Shown here piece after piece: positions 19,067 to 28,014 of a DNA stretch of 64,000 bases (the stretch's first letter is position 1; the number at the start of each line of letters is the position of its first letter). A program made the translations under genes and the position numbers. The notes below the pieces were generated by a model, which worked only from the letters and a program-made list of their open reading frames with translations, was not told the DNA's origin and searched no databases. The stretch is from Paenibacillus harenae (lineage in GTDB: Bacteria > Bacillota > Bacilli > Paenibacillales > Paenibacillaceae), in assembly GCF_030812415.1 (NCBI RefSeq), contig NZ_JAUSST010000003.1:434001-498000 (forward strand), given 5' to 3'.

Positions 19067-19206
19067 GCTATGAATTCGAAGTATATCCTTAATATCCGAA
19101 TGTTCTCCCCCCTACCTGAGCTTTGTCACCTACTTGCCGCGAAGGTCGGCTGATATCATGAATCCATAAGGCAATAACGAAACGAAGGCGGAGGGGGGAA
19201 CCGGGT

Positions 19207-20727
19207 GTGGCGAAGACGGAATACGTGCTTGAGCTGAACGGGATTACGAAAGTATTTCCTGGAGTCAAGGCGCTTAACGACGTTTATTTCAAGCTTAGAC
19301 CGGGTGAAATTCACGCGTTGATGGGGGAGAACGGCGCGGGCAAGTCGACGTTCATCAAAGTCATCACCGGCGTCTATTCGCCCGATGGCGGCGAGATGTA
19401 TTTGGATGGAGAGAAGGTAGAGTTTCGCCACCCGACGGATGCGCAGAAGAGGGGAATCGCGGCTATTTACCAGCATGTTACCTGCTACCCCGATCTAAGC
19501 GTTACCGAAAATATATTCATGGGACATGAGAAGGTGCAGCGGGGAACGGGGCGTATTTCATGGAAGGAAATGCATGAGGAAGCGGGCCGGCTGCTTAAAG
19601 AGCTTGGCGCAGCCTTCAGCCCCAAGACGGTGATGGGCGCGCTAAGCGTTGCCGAGCAGCAGATCGTCGAGATTGCGAAGGCGTTGTCGGTCGATGCGAA
19701 GATCATCATTATGGACGAACCGACCGCGGCGCTGACGAAAAACGAGAGCGAGGAGCTGTACCGCATTACGGAGCGTCTGCGCGATAAAGGCGCGGCGATT
19801 ATTTTCATCTCGCATCGGTTCGAGGACATGTACCGGCTTGCCAGCAAAGTGACCGTATTCCGGGATGCCAAATATATCGGCACATGGAATGTCGATGAAA
19901 TATCGAATCACGACTTGATTATCGCCATGGTAGGCAGAGAGATTTCGCAGTTGTTCCCGAAGAAGGACGCCTTACTCGGTGACGAGCTTCTGCGCTTGGA
20001 TTCGCTTGGGAGAACCGGTTACTTCGCGGACGTATCCTTTACGCTTCGGCGGGGGGAAATACTCGGATTGACGGGCCTTGTCGGCGCCGGAAGAACGGAA
20101 GTGTGCCAGACGCTGTTCGGGATCGAGAAGCCCGACAAGGGCAGGATCCATTACAAAGGAAAGCCGCTGCAGCTCCGAAACCCTCGCGACGCCATGCGCC
20201 ATGGAATCGGCTACTTGCCGGAGGACCGGCAGAAGCAAGGGCTCGTCCTGCAATGGGGAATCGGACGCAATGTATCGCTTCCGACGCTCGAGAAGTTCGC
20301 AGTTCAAGGCGCGATCAATTCCCGCAAAGAGCTGGAGACGGCGAAGAGCTTGGCCGAGAAGGTGAACGTCAAAGCAAAAAGCGTGTTCGACTTGGTCAGC
20401 TCGCTCTCGGGCGGCAATCAGCAGAAAGTCGTGTTCGCCAAGCTATTGAATGCGGAGCTCGACGTTCTCATTCTGGATGAACCGACCAAAGGGGTCGATG
20501 TCGGAGCGAAGTCGGCCATCTATGAAATGATTAGCGATCTGGCATGCTCAGGCTACGGCGTCATCTTTGTTTCATCCGAGATGCCCGAGATCATCGGCAT
20601 GTGCGATCGGGTGGCCGTCATGCGCGAAGGACGCATCACGGCGATGCTTGACCGCGAAGGCCTGACGCAGGAAGCGATCCTGTCGGCCTCGATGGACGGG
20701 GCAACGGGAGAGGAGGCAAGCGCATGA
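19207..20727 (+). CDS. Sugar ABC transporter ATP-binding protein, rhamnose/ribose type
   Basis: 506 aa with two fused ABC domains, as in RbsA/RhaT. First domain: Walker A GENGAGKST (residues about 39-47), signature-like LSVAEQQ, Walker B IIIMDEPTAALTK. Second domain: degenerate Walker A GLVGAGRTE, signature LSGGNQQKV, Walker B VLILDEPTKGVDVG. GTG start with a GCGGAGGGGGG site. It energises the two permeases that follow and overlaps the first by 4 nt (ATGA). Given rhaM upstream, L-rhamnose is the likeliest substrate; ribose or autoinducer-2-type sugars use the same family. Confidence 0.93.
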   Translation: MAKTEYVLELNGITKVFPGVKALNDVYFKLRPGEIHALMGENGAGKSTFIKVITGVYSPDGGEMYLDGEKVEFRHPTDAQKRGIAAIYQHVTCYPDLSVTENIFMGHEKVQRGTGRISWKEMHEEAGRLLKELGAAFSPKTVMGALSVAEQQIVEIAKALSVDAKIIIMDEPTAALTKNESEELYRITERLRDKGAAIIFISHRFEDMYRLASKVTVFRDAKYIGTWNVDEISNHDLIIAMVGREISQLFPKKDALLGDELLRLDSLGRTGYFADVSFTLRRGEILGLTGLVGAGRTEVCQTLFGIEKPDKGRIHYKGKPLQLRNPRDAMRHGIGYLPEDRQKQGLVLQWGIGRNVSLPTLEKFAVQGAINSRKELETAKSLAEKVNVKAKSVFDLVSSLSGGNQQKVVFAKLLNAELDVLILDEPTKGVDVGAKSAIYEMISDLACSGYGVIFVSSEMPEIIGMCDRVAVMREGRITAMLDREGLTQEAILSASMDGATGEEASA

Positions 20728-21776
20728 AATCAGTCACGCAGCCTGCTGTACAAAATGCTGGAAACGCTGGAGCGGGAGCCCGCCAAGAGAGAATATCCGT
20801 TAGCGCCATGATCGCCAAGTTTCGGGAGCTTGGTCTGCTCGCCTTCATTATTCTGATGTCCCTTGGCGTCCAGCTTCGCAATCCAAGCTTCCTCACTTGG
20901 GAGAACATTAATGACATTGCAACGAATACGGCCATTCTCGCCATCCTGTCCGTTGGCATGATGCTCGTCATCATTACGCGCGGGATCGATCTATCGATCG
21001 GAGCAACGTTGGCGCTATCCGGTATGGTCGCCGCGTTTACGGTCAAGCAGATGCCGGATATGCATCCGTTGCTTGTTCTGGCCATCGGCATTGGAGTAGG
21101 GCTGCTATGCGGAATGGTGCTGGGCGTCCTGGTGGCATGGGTGAACATTCTTCCGATCATAGCGACGCTCGGCATGATGAACGTGTTCCGCGGCCTGACG
21201 TTCGAGACGAGCGGAGGCAAGTGGGTGAGCGCCCATCAGATGCCTGCCAGCTTCAAGGAAATCGCTACGGGAAGCTTGCTTGGCATTAACAATCTCATTG
21301 CCATAGCCATTGTAATCTATATCGCCGCTTACTATTTCGTAAGCTACACGCGGACGGGAAGAAGGATTTATGCGATCGGAAGCAACCCCGATTCGGCGGT
21401 CATTAGCGGCATTCGCACGGGTCGAATCCTGTGGCTTGTGTACACGGTCATGGGCGGGCTGGCCGGACTTGCCGGCGTACTCTGGGTATCCAAGTTCGCC
21501 TCGGCGCAAGGCGATACGGCTTCGGGTTATGAGCTGAGCGTTATCGCGGCATGCGTCCTTGGCGGTGTCAGCATCGCGGGAGGCGTCGGCAAAATCTCGG
21601 GCATCATACTGGGGTCGATTCTACTGGGCATTCTGAATAACGCCATGCCGATGATTAACGTCTCTCCCTTCTGGCAAATGTTCATTCAGGGGTCGATTAT
21701 CCTGATCGCCGTATTGATCAACGCCATGGTGAAGCGCGGACTTGACCGAAATAACCTGATGAGGAGGAAAATCTAG
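20724..21776 (+). CDS. Sugar ABC transporter permease, RbsC/RhaP type
   Basis: 350 aa, about ten membrane helices after a hydrophilic N-terminus of about 35 residues. Family motifs: GMMLVIITRGIDLSIGATLALSG in the second helix region and YAIGSNPDSAVISGIRTGRI in the cytoplasmic loop that contacts the ATPase. It overlaps the ATPase gene by 4 nt and is followed 2 nt later by the second permease. One half of the membrane channel. Confidence 0.93.
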   Translation: MKSVTQPAVQNAGNAGAGARQERISVSAMIAKFRELGLLAFIILMSLGVQLRNPSFLTWENINDIATNTAILAILSVGMMLVIITRGIDLSIGATLALSGMVAAFTVKQMPDMHPLLVLAIGIGVGLLCGMVLGVLVAWVNILPIIATLGMMNVFRGLTFETSGGKWVSAHQMPASFKEIATGSLLGINNLIAIAIVIYIAAYYFVSYTRTGRRIYAIGSNPDSAVISGIRTGRILWLVYTVMGGLAGLAGVLWVSKFASAQGDTASGYELSVIAACVLGGVSIAGGVGKISGIILGSILLGILNNAMPMINVSPFWQMFIQGSIILIAVLINAMVKRGLDRNNLMRRKI

Positions 21777-21778
21777 CG

Positions 21779-22771
21779 ATGGAGCCTCGAGTAATTGCAA
21801 GCAAAAAAGAATTCACTCTGAAAGGCTTATTCCTCCAATGGGAATGGCTGCTCGTCCTGCTCATGATGGCGGTATTCATTTTGAACATGAATTTGTCGGA
21901 GTACTTCTTGGATTACAACAATCTGCGGGACGCGACGATGGGGTTCCTGGACAAAGCGTTCATCGTGCTGCCGATGGTGTTCATTATATTGATGGGCGAT
22001 ATCGATATTTCCGTCGGCTCGATTGTCGCGCTGTCGTCGGTCATTATGGCCGATCTGTACAATCACGGCGTTCCGATGGAGCTGGCGGTCGTTATTTGTC
22101 TGGCTGTCGGCGCGCTGTGCGGCTGGATCAACGGCATGCTGATCGTCAGGTTCAAGGAGCTGTCCTCGGTAATCGTGACGCTCGCAACGATGATCATTTA
22201 TCGCGGTATCGCCTACATTTTGCTTGAAGATCAGGCGTCGGGCAATTTCCCGTCATGGTTCAAGTTTCTCGGTTGGGATTACGTCGGGGGCATTCCGTTC
22301 ATCCTTATCGCTTTCGCTTTAGCCGTTGCGATATTCGCTTACCTGCTTCATAAGACGACATTCGGCAGAAAAGTATACGCTATCGGCAACAACCCGACGG
22401 CTGCGCTCTATTCCGGTGTCCGGGTAGACCGAATCAAGGTTATCGTATTCACGTTGGCCGGACTTATGGCTGCCGTAACCGCGCTGTTCCTTACTTCCCG
22501 CATGGGCAGCACCCGCCCCAATATCGCAACAGGGTATGAGCTTGAGGTGATCGCGATGGTCGTACTCGGAGGCGTCAGCACGGCCGGCGGCAAAGGACGA
22601 ATGATCGGCGCGATTCTTGCGGTGTTCCTGATCGGCTTCCTTCGTTACGGGCTTGGGCTTGTCAACGTATCGGCCCAGTCGCTGCTCATAATTCTAGGCT
22701 TATTGCTAATCGTCGCAGTTGCCATACCGCAGCTTAAGATGCGCGTTGGCGCCGGCCGCAAGACGACTTGA
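21779..22771 (+). CDS. Sugar ABC transporter permease, RbsC/RhaQ type
   Basis: 330 aa, paralogous to the preceding permease. Motifs FIILMGDIDISVGSIVALSSV and YAIGNNPTAALYSGVRVDRIKV are visible. Two distinct permeases in tandem is the arrangement of rhamnose (RhaPQ) and autoinducer-2 (LsrCD) importers rather than the single-permease ribose system. AGGAGG ribosome site inside the end of the previous gene. Confidence 0.93.
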   Translation: MEPRVIASKKEFTLKGLFLQWEWLLVLLMMAVFILNMNLSEYFLDYNNLRDATMGFLDKAFIVLPMVFIILMGDIDISVGSIVALSSVIMADLYNHGVPMELAVVICLAVGALCGWINGMLIVRFKELSSVIVTLATMIIYRGIAYILLEDQASGNFPSWFKFLGWDYVGGIPFILIAFALAVAIFAYLLHKTTFGRKVYAIGNNPTAALYSGVRVDRIKVIVFTLAGLMAAVTALFLTSRMGSTRPNIATGYELEVIAMVVLGGVSTAGGKGRMIGAILAVFLIGFLRYGLGLVNVSAQSLLIILGLLLIVAVAIPQLKMRVGAGRKTT

Positions 22772-22784
22772 TCCGCGATACGAT

Positions 22785-22801
22785 TCGGCTTTTACAGCCG
22801 A
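22785..22801 (+). promoter_or_regulatory. Intercistronic stem-loop before the binding protein gene
   Basis: TCGGCT, loop TTTAC, AGCCGA. Such hairpins between permease and binding-protein genes often adjust mRNA stability. A TATAAT at 22809-22814 may also give a local promoter, but no good -35 is seen. Confidence 0.3.
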
Positions 22802-22841
22802 TTGTATATATAATAAGAGTAGAAAAAGGGAGGAAACAAAT

Positions 22842-23888
22842 GTGAAAAAGGTATTATCCGTCATCATTGCTACCGTTATGTTAATGACTCTTATCGCTGC
22901 GTGCGGCAGCAACTCCGGAGGAGACTCTTCGAATGGCAAGGGTGAAGGCGCAGGGGGCAAACAGAAGTATGCCATCATATTCAAAAATACGGGCAACCCC
23001 TACGGCGAGAAGCAAATGGAAGGCTACAAGAAAGCGATCGAAGAGCTTGGGTACGAAGCGATTCTGAAAGCGCCCGACCAGCCGACTGCCGAAGCGCAGA
23101 TCACGATGATCGATGAGCTTATTTCGCAGAAAGTGAATTCCATCGCCATTGTAGGCAACGATCCCGATGCGCTTCAGCCGGCGCTGGAGAAAGCGATGAA
23201 AGCCGGCATCAAAGTGCTGTCGCTCGACTCCGCGGTTAACGCGAAGAGCCGTCTTGTCCACGTCAATCAAGCCGATCCGGAACGTATCGGCCGCACGCTC
23301 ATTCAAGGCGTTATGGAAATGATCGGCGGTTCCGGCGAAATCGCTATCTTAAGCGCAACGTCGCAAGCAACGAATCAGAACGCTTGGATTGATTGGATGA
23401 AGAAGGAATTGGAAGATCCGAAGTACAAGGACGTTAAACTAGTGAAGGTGGCGTATGGAGACGACCTTCGCGATAAGAGCGTATCCGAGACGGAAGCGCT
23501 GCTCAAGTCTTACCCGAACCTGAAAGGCATTATTGCGCCGACCACGGTTGGCATCGCGGCAGCGGGCAAAGTGATTACGGACAAAGGCCTGAAAGGCAAA
23601 GTACAGTTGACGGGGCTTGGACTGCCAAGCGAGATGGCGGAATACATTGAGACGGGCGTCTGCCAATGGATGTATCTGTGGAATCCGATCGACGTCGGCT
23701 ATCTTGCCGGTTATGCGGCGGACGGACTCGTTAACGGCAAAATCACGGGCAAAGTAGGAGAGAAATTAACCGCAGGCACATTGGGCGAGAAAGAGATCGT
23801 TCAAGACGGCGACGGCACGCAAATCATGCTTGGCGATCCGTTCAAGTTCGATGCAAGCAATATCGCGGAATGGAAAAGCGTGTATTAA
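22842..23888 (+). CDS. Sugar ABC transporter substrate-binding lipoprotein, RhaS/LsrB type
   Basis: 348 aa from the GTG at 22842, placed 6 nt after a strong AGGGAGGAAAC site. Signal peptide with lipobox LIAAC, then a Gly/Ser linker, then the Peripl_BP_4 core from about residue 40 (KYAIIFKNTGNPYGEKQMEGY). LIQGVMEMIGGSGEIAIL and the CQWMYLWNP motif near residue 285 resemble RhaS/LsrB proteins. Extracellular receptor of the 19207-22771 importer. Confidence 0.92.
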   Translation: MKKVLSVIIATVMLMTLIAACGSNSGGDSSNGKGEGAGGKQKYAIIFKNTGNPYGEKQMEGYKKAIEELGYEAILKAPDQPTAEAQITMIDELISQKVNSIAIVGNDPDALQPALEKAMKAGIKVLSLDSAVNAKSRLVHVNQADPERIGRTLIQGVMEMIGGSGEIAILSATSQATNQNAWIDWMKKELEDPKYKDVKLVKVAYGDDLRDKSVSETEALLKSYPNLKGIIAPTTVGIAAAGKVITDKGLKGKVQLTGLGLPSEMAEYIETGVCQWMYLWNPIDVGYLAGYAADGLVNGKITGKVGEKLTAGTLGEKEIVQDGDGTQIMLGDPFKFDASNIAEWKSVY

Positions 23889-23913
23889 TCGTAATATCTA
23901 ATAGGAGCAAGGA

Positions 23914-23946
23914 GCAGGCTGCCGCGGCGGCCTGCTTATTTTCTCT
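23914..23946 (+). terminator. Terminator of the rhamnose-type importer operon
   Basis: GCAGGCTGCC at 23914-23923 pairs with GGCGGCCTGC at 23926-23935 (one G-T pair), followed by TTATTTTC. Confidence 0.75.
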
Positions 23947-24253
23947 TCGACGGCTCAATGAACGAACAAACAAGTATTAAAGGGAACTGTTCCAGTTATT
24001 TATTGGTAAATGAAACAGAAATATAGATTAACGGGAAATCCTCATGTTAATATCTCCGATATCACCTATCCCACTAAAAAACGAAGAAATTAACAGGGGA
24101 AATTCCATCTATTTGATAAAAGTGGACGGGGGGCCTCAATAACGGGAGTAATTCCAGTAATTTTTTAAATGCATGTTTCAAGTATGTTCATTGGTCAGTC
24201 ATCGTTCACGACAAATGGTTTCTTTCACTCACCAAATCTGATACAATGACATC

Positions 24254-24279
24254 AACTTATTAAATCCGTTTAATAAGTT
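24254..24279 (+). promoter_or_regulatory. Perfect palindrome, likely ROK repressor operator
   Basis: AACTTATTAAA, four central bases TCCG, TTTAATAAGTT: 11-bp perfect arms. It lies 24 nt before the ROK gene start and directly after a TACAAT, the expected place for an autoregulatory operator. Confidence 0.6.
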
Positions 24280-24303
24280 TTGAGGGCGAAGGCGGTGATT
24301 CGA

Positions 24304-25341
24304 ATGAACGAATTGTTTGCAACTCCAGAAGAGACGAAAAAGGCGATTTTGCGCGGGATACGTGCTGCACTGCTGACGCTTGGGAGCGCTACGAAAGCAG
24401 AACTGAGCGGCAAGCTGAGGCTGAGCTTTCCGACCGTCAGCAAGTTTCTGGCCCAGATGGAGCGGGAGGGGGAGCTGCTGACCGTCGGCCTCGACGATTC
24501 GAGCGGCGGAAGAAGAGCGCGGCGGTATGCATACAATCCGGAGTACATGCTCGGATTAGCTATTTTCCTAGAGCAAGCAGAGACGAACTATATGATCTTC
24601 AATTGCGTGGGCGAAGTGAAGGATCGGGGTCAGACGACGAGCTTCCTGCTGGACGATATCGAGAATCTGGCCCGGCGGATCGAATCGATCGTGAGGAGCG
24701 AGCCGAGAATCAAGTCGCTTTCCATCGGAGTTCCTGCTTCCGTTCGCAATGGCCGACTGATATATATTCCAGGCTATGCGCAGTTTCAGGATTTTGATCT
24801 GAAGAAGCATTTCGAGGATCGTCTGTCCATTCCCGTCGTCGTAGAAAACGATATGAATGCGGCCGTGCTCGGCTACAACGATAATCGGCGGGTGACGGAT
24901 GATGGCTCCTCTTTGGTTTACTTGTACCTGGGCAACAACGGACCGGGGGCCGGTATTATGATAAACGGCGAACTGGTGAGGGGCAGCTCTTATTTCTCGG
25001 GGGAAGTCTCCTTCGTGCCGCAGTATACGGAGAGCAACTTCCTGCAAGCTTTGAGTCAAGGAAGCGGAATGGACGCGGATGCAGCGCGAGAAGAGGCTAG
25101 AGTGGATGCCATTAGCCGGCTCGTTGCATCGTTCGCGGCTATTCTTAATCCGCATGCGATCATTTTCTGCGACGACGAAGTAGATGATTCCATGATTGAC
25201 TCCATTGCGGCAAGAAGCGCGTTCTATATTCCGGCGGAGCATCTCCCGAAGCTTGTTGCCAGCGATTGGCGGCAAGATTATTTGTCCGGCTTGCAGCATC
25301 TGGGGCTCGATCTTATGATTTCCAGAATTAAATTCGATTAG
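24304..25341 (+). CDS. ROK-family transcriptional regulator
   Basis: 345 aa from the ATG at 24304, which follows AAGGCGGTG. Winged helix-turn-helix at residues about 15-75 (TKAELSGKLRLSFPTVSKFLAQME), then an actin-like ROK domain (VVVENDMNAAVLGY; YLYLGNNGPGAGIMINGELVRG). The zinc-binding CXCGXXGC cluster of sugar-kinase ROK proteins is not seen, so it is a regulator rather than a kinase. The MFS gene follows 23 nt later, so it probably responds to that transporter's substrate. Confidence 0.88.
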   Translation: MNELFATPEETKKAILRGIRAALLTLGSATKAELSGKLRLSFPTVSKFLAQMEREGELLTVGLDDSSGGRRARRYAYNPEYMLGLAIFLEQAETNYMIFNCVGEVKDRGQTTSFLLDDIENLARRIESIVRSEPRIKSLSIGVPASVRNGRLIYIPGYAQFQDFDLKKHFEDRLSIPVVVENDMNAAVLGYNDNRRVTDDGSSLVYLYLGNNGPGAGIMINGELVRGSSYFSGEVSFVPQYTESNFLQALSQGSGMDADAAREEARVDAISRLVASFAAILNPHAIIFCDDEVDDSMIDSIAARSAFYIPAEHLPKLVASDWRQDYLSGLQHLGLDLMISRIKFD

Positions 25342-25364
25342 ACAACGGGAGAAGAGATACCGAT

Positions 25365-26612
25365 ATGGCTACGTTTTTTCTGATTATTATTTATTTGGCG
25401 TTCATCAGCTTGGGTTTGCCCGACTCCTTGCTCGGAGCGGTATGGCCGATTATGCAATCGGATTACGATGTGCCGCTGGAGACGGCGGGCATGATATTCA
25501 TGGTTATCGCCGGCAGTACGATCGTATCCAGCCTCATGAGCGGCAAGGTGCTGGCGCGATTCGGAACGGGCAAAGTAACGCTTGTCAGCTGCATCCTGAC
25601 AGCCGGTGCGCTGCTTGGCTTCGCCGTATCGCCGTCGCTCATTTGGCTTATCCTATGCGCGATTCCGCTCGGAATTGGCGGGGGCTCGGTAGATTCGGGG
25701 CTGAACAATTACGTTGCCGCCCATTACAAGGCGCATCATATGAGCTGGCTGCATTGCTTCTGGGGAGTCGGAGCCACGCTCGGACCCATGATTATGGCTC
25801 CTTTCATTACCGGACAAGGAGCGTGGCGGCAAGGGTATCTTATGGTTGCCGGCATTCAGCTCGGACTCGTTATTATTTTATTCGTTACGCTCCCTTTATG
25901 GAAACGAGTCGGCCATCATGGCGACAATACCGAACCGAAGAAGGAGTTCACGGATGAAGCGGCGATCGAGGCAGATGAAGCCGAGAGGTTACTGTCGCAG
26001 CCGAAGAAGCCCCTGCAGGTTAAGGGGGTCAAGCTGGCGCTTGCGACCTTCTTGTTCTATTGCGCAGTAGAGGCGACGATGGGACTATGGGGGAGCAGCT
26101 TTCTTGTGAATGTGAAAGACATGTCCGCGGCATCGGCCGCGAAGTGGGTATCCTTATTTTATGCAGGGATCACGATCGGCAGGTTCATAACGGGCTTCAT
26201 TACGTTCAAGATGACGAACCGCATGCTGATACGGGTTGGACAGGTAATGACATTAGCCGGTGCTGCGTTTATGCTGCTGCCTCTGCCGACGAGCTTCGCG
26301 CTTGCCGGGTTCATGATTGTCGGCTTAGGCCTTGCGCCAATCTTTCCTTGCATGCTGCATGAGACGCCGGAACGGTTCGGGAAGAAGCATTCGCAATCGA
26401 TAATGGGCTTCCAAATGGCTCTTGCCTATACGGGCAGCACGTTCATGCCTCCGCTGCTCGGTTTTGTTGCGGCGTATTCGACAATCGGCATTTTTCCTTC
26501 GTATATCGTCATTTGCGCACTCGCAATGCTGCTGTTCTCGGAACGATTGAACGGCATTCTGAAGAAGAAACATCATGCTGGCGCGAATAAGCCGAATAGC
26601 TTAACCACGTAA
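25365..26612 (+). CDS. MFS transporter
   Basis: 415 aa major facilitator with about twelve membrane helices and a charged central loop at about 185-220 (EPKKEFTDEAAIEADEAERL). ISLGLPDSLLGAVWP at the N-terminus and GIGGGSVDSGLNNYVAAHY resemble the FucP/YfkF-like sugar permease branch. It probably forms an operon with the ROK regulator, suggesting a sugar substrate. Confidence 0.87.
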   Translation: MATFFLIIIYLAFISLGLPDSLLGAVWPIMQSDYDVPLETAGMIFMVIAGSTIVSSLMSGKVLARFGTGKVTLVSCILTAGALLGFAVSPSLIWLILCAIPLGIGGGSVDSGLNNYVAAHYKAHHMSWLHCFWGVGATLGPMIMAPFITGQGAWRQGYLMVAGIQLGLVIILFVTLPLWKRVGHHGDNTEPKKEFTDEAAIEADEAERLLSQPKKPLQVKGVKLALATFLFYCAVEATMGLWGSSFLVNVKDMSAASAAKWVSLFYAGITIGRFITGFITFKMTNRMLIRVGQVMTLAGAAFMLLPLPTSFALAGFMIVGLGLAPIFPCMLHETPERFGKKHSQSIMGFQMALAYTGSTFMPPLLGFVAAYSTIGIFPSYIVICALAMLLFSERLNGILKKKHHAGANKPNSLTT

Positions 26613-26631
26613 TCTAAAGGAGCTGCCGGGA

Positions 26632-27010
26632 ATGAAAACGGAAAAAGAAAAAATGATAAGCGGCGAGCTATACAACGCGGGCGATGCTGCATTAATCAAC
26701 GATCGGTTGAGCGCCCGCAGACTGACCCGTTTATTCAATCAAACGAACGAGACGGAAGATATCAGAAGAATGGAGCTGCTGAAGCAGCTATTCGGCTCGA
26801 CTGGCAGCAGCTTGTACGTTGAGCCGACCTTTCGTTGCGATTACGGTTATAACATCCATGTCGAATCCCGGCGTCACGATCGGTCATAATGCCGTGATAG
26901 CCTCCGGTGCGGTCGTCACGAAGGATGTACCGGATAATGTCGTCGTTGGGGGCAATCCCGCGCGAGTCATTAAGCAGCTAGAAGCCTTCTCTAACGAAGC
27001 GACCCAATAG
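26632..27010 (+). pseudogene. Maltose/galactoside O-acetyltransferase, internal deletion
   Basis: Broken Maa/LacA-type acetyl-CoA sugar O-acetyltransferase. The first frame (26632) gives the family N-terminus through [10 protein letters not shown] (about 77 residues). The family C-terminus [22 protein letters not shown] (shown in part) to VKQLEAF-like end continues in another frame from about 26864. Normal proteins have about 185 aa; here about 70 residues of the left-handed beta helix, including the catalytic histidine region, are missing. The join at 26862-26864 changes frame. Both halves are well conserved, so the deletion looks recent. No product with acetyltransferase activity is expected. 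Confidence 0.85.
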
Positions 27011-27049
27011 GCGCGAAACATAATTTGACGTAAAGTCGTCTTTGATGCA

Positions 27050-27058
27050 GGGGGGGGG
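27050..27058 (+). promoter_or_regulatory. Nine-G tract overlapping a ribosome binding site
   Basis: A run of nine G ends 4 nt before the ATG at 27063 and is the only possible Shine-Dalgarno sequence. Homopolymer runs of this length can vary in number by slipped-strand mispairing. Confidence 0.5.
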
Positions 27059-27062
27059 CTTT

Positions 27063-27641
27063 ATGCCGAAAGTCAGAACGACAAGTATGGTTATTCTTAT
27101 CATGACCGCTATGATAATGGCTGGCTGTGCATCGAACAATACGAACAATACGAACAAGAATGAAACGATCGTACAGACCGATGAGCCGAAGCGGGCAGTC
27201 GAAGGTACGAGTATTGCGACGAGGCTCGTGGCAAGCGAGAAGGTGCTTCCGGAGGACTTCAACGAGGCGTCATTTAGAAGGGAAATCGTGCCCCATTACG
27301 AATACATGGCAACGAAAGCGACAGATGAAGCGCAGTATATGAAGGCGTGGAGCTACTATGGATTCAAGCAGCAGCAGCCGGAAGTGAATGTTGAGCAAAA
27401 TGACGCTTATTTCATCGGCGTTCATGAATCGGGAACATGTCCATACGAGCTTGGCGAAGTTTCGGTTCGGTCGGAGGGAACGGCGCTCGTCGTTATGCTA
27501 GCTGGGCAAACCGGTTATTGCACGGCCGATGCCACGCCAAGGACATACGTGATCGAGCTTAATAAGCAGCAATCGAAGGCGATTAGAGAAGTCGTTATCA
27601 TCGAGAGCGAGACCGAGACGGTTTTTCCGCTAGTTTCATAA
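27063..27641 (+). CDS. Hypothetical lipoprotein
   Basis: 192 aa from the ATG at 27063. Signal peptide with lipobox IMAGC, then an Asn/Thr-rich linker. I do not recognise the family. The mature part has a compact alpha/beta region with FNEASFRREIVPHYEYMA and a beta-rich C-terminus carrying two cysteines (GTCPYELG and GYCTADA) that could form a disulfide. Probably surface attached. The acetyltransferase remnant upstream gives no functional clue. Confidence 0.7.
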   Translation: MPKVRTTSMVILIMTAMIMAGCASNNTNNTNKNETIVQTDEPKRAVEGTSIATRLVASEKVLPEDFNEASFRREIVPHYEYMATKATDEAQYMKAWSYYGFKQQQPEVNVEQNDAYFIGVHESGTCPYELGEVSVRSEGTALVVMLAGQTGYCTADATPRTYVIELNKQQSKAIREVVIIESETETVFPLVS

Positions 27642-27651
27642 GGCTGTAATG

Positions 27652-27693
27652 GCAAATTCCCCTTTCGGATGGAGAGGGGGATTTGCATTTTTT
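27652..27693 (+). terminator. Terminator after the lipoprotein gene
   Basis: GCAAATTCCCC (from 27652) pairs with GGGGATTTGC (to 27686) apart from small mismatches, followed by a T-run. Confidence 0.75.
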
Positions 27694-27831
27694 AATTTTC
27701 TGCATGAAGGAACTCTGTAATCCTAATTCGATTGGTTTTAACTCTGATTCGTTACACCTCCTATATTGATCGCGACGCAGTGTTCGTCGATTTGTTCAGG
27801 AAGCTGGCGAAGCATGCAGGACATATCGGCT

Positions 27832-27873
27832 AAACGAACAGCCTGAAGGGTTCGGCCTTTCGGTTGTTCGTTT
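27832..27873 (+). promoter_or_regulatory. Long imperfect hairpin upstream of the DeoR-type gene
   Basis: AAACGAACA at 27832-27840 pairs with TGTTCGTTT at 27865-27873, and the inner GCC..GAAGG pairs with CCTTTC.GGT. No T-run follows, so it is more likely an operator or RNA structure than a terminator. Confidence 0.4.
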
Positions 27874-28014
27874 CTCGAACTTTAATAGCCAAGGCAGCTT
27901 GCTAAGGAACGATTTACTATGTCAAAATGATGATAACTGTTGTTGTTTGACTTTGAACTCAGTCGTTTATCGTTATTTTGGATACGTTGTTGATCATTCC
28001 ATAGGAGGCTTCGT

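Larger units (their letters stand above)
23889..24303 (+). other. Intergenic region before the ROK regulator
   Basis: A 415-nt, AT-rich gap. It holds a terminator (23914-23946) and the palindrome at 24254-24279. TACAAT at 24242-24247 just before the palindrome is a possible -10. I see no gene in it. Confidence 0.6.
27642..28014 (+). other. Intergenic region before the DeoR-type regulator
   Basis: A 373-nt gap with a terminator (27652-27693) and a long imperfect hairpin (27832-27873). TTGACT near 27947 is a possible -35, but no good -10 follows. I see no gene. Confidence 0.55.

Noticed and set aside
24568..25299. 243-codon minus-strand frame inside the ROK regulator gene
   Set aside because: Shadow of a well-supported gene; no family motif.
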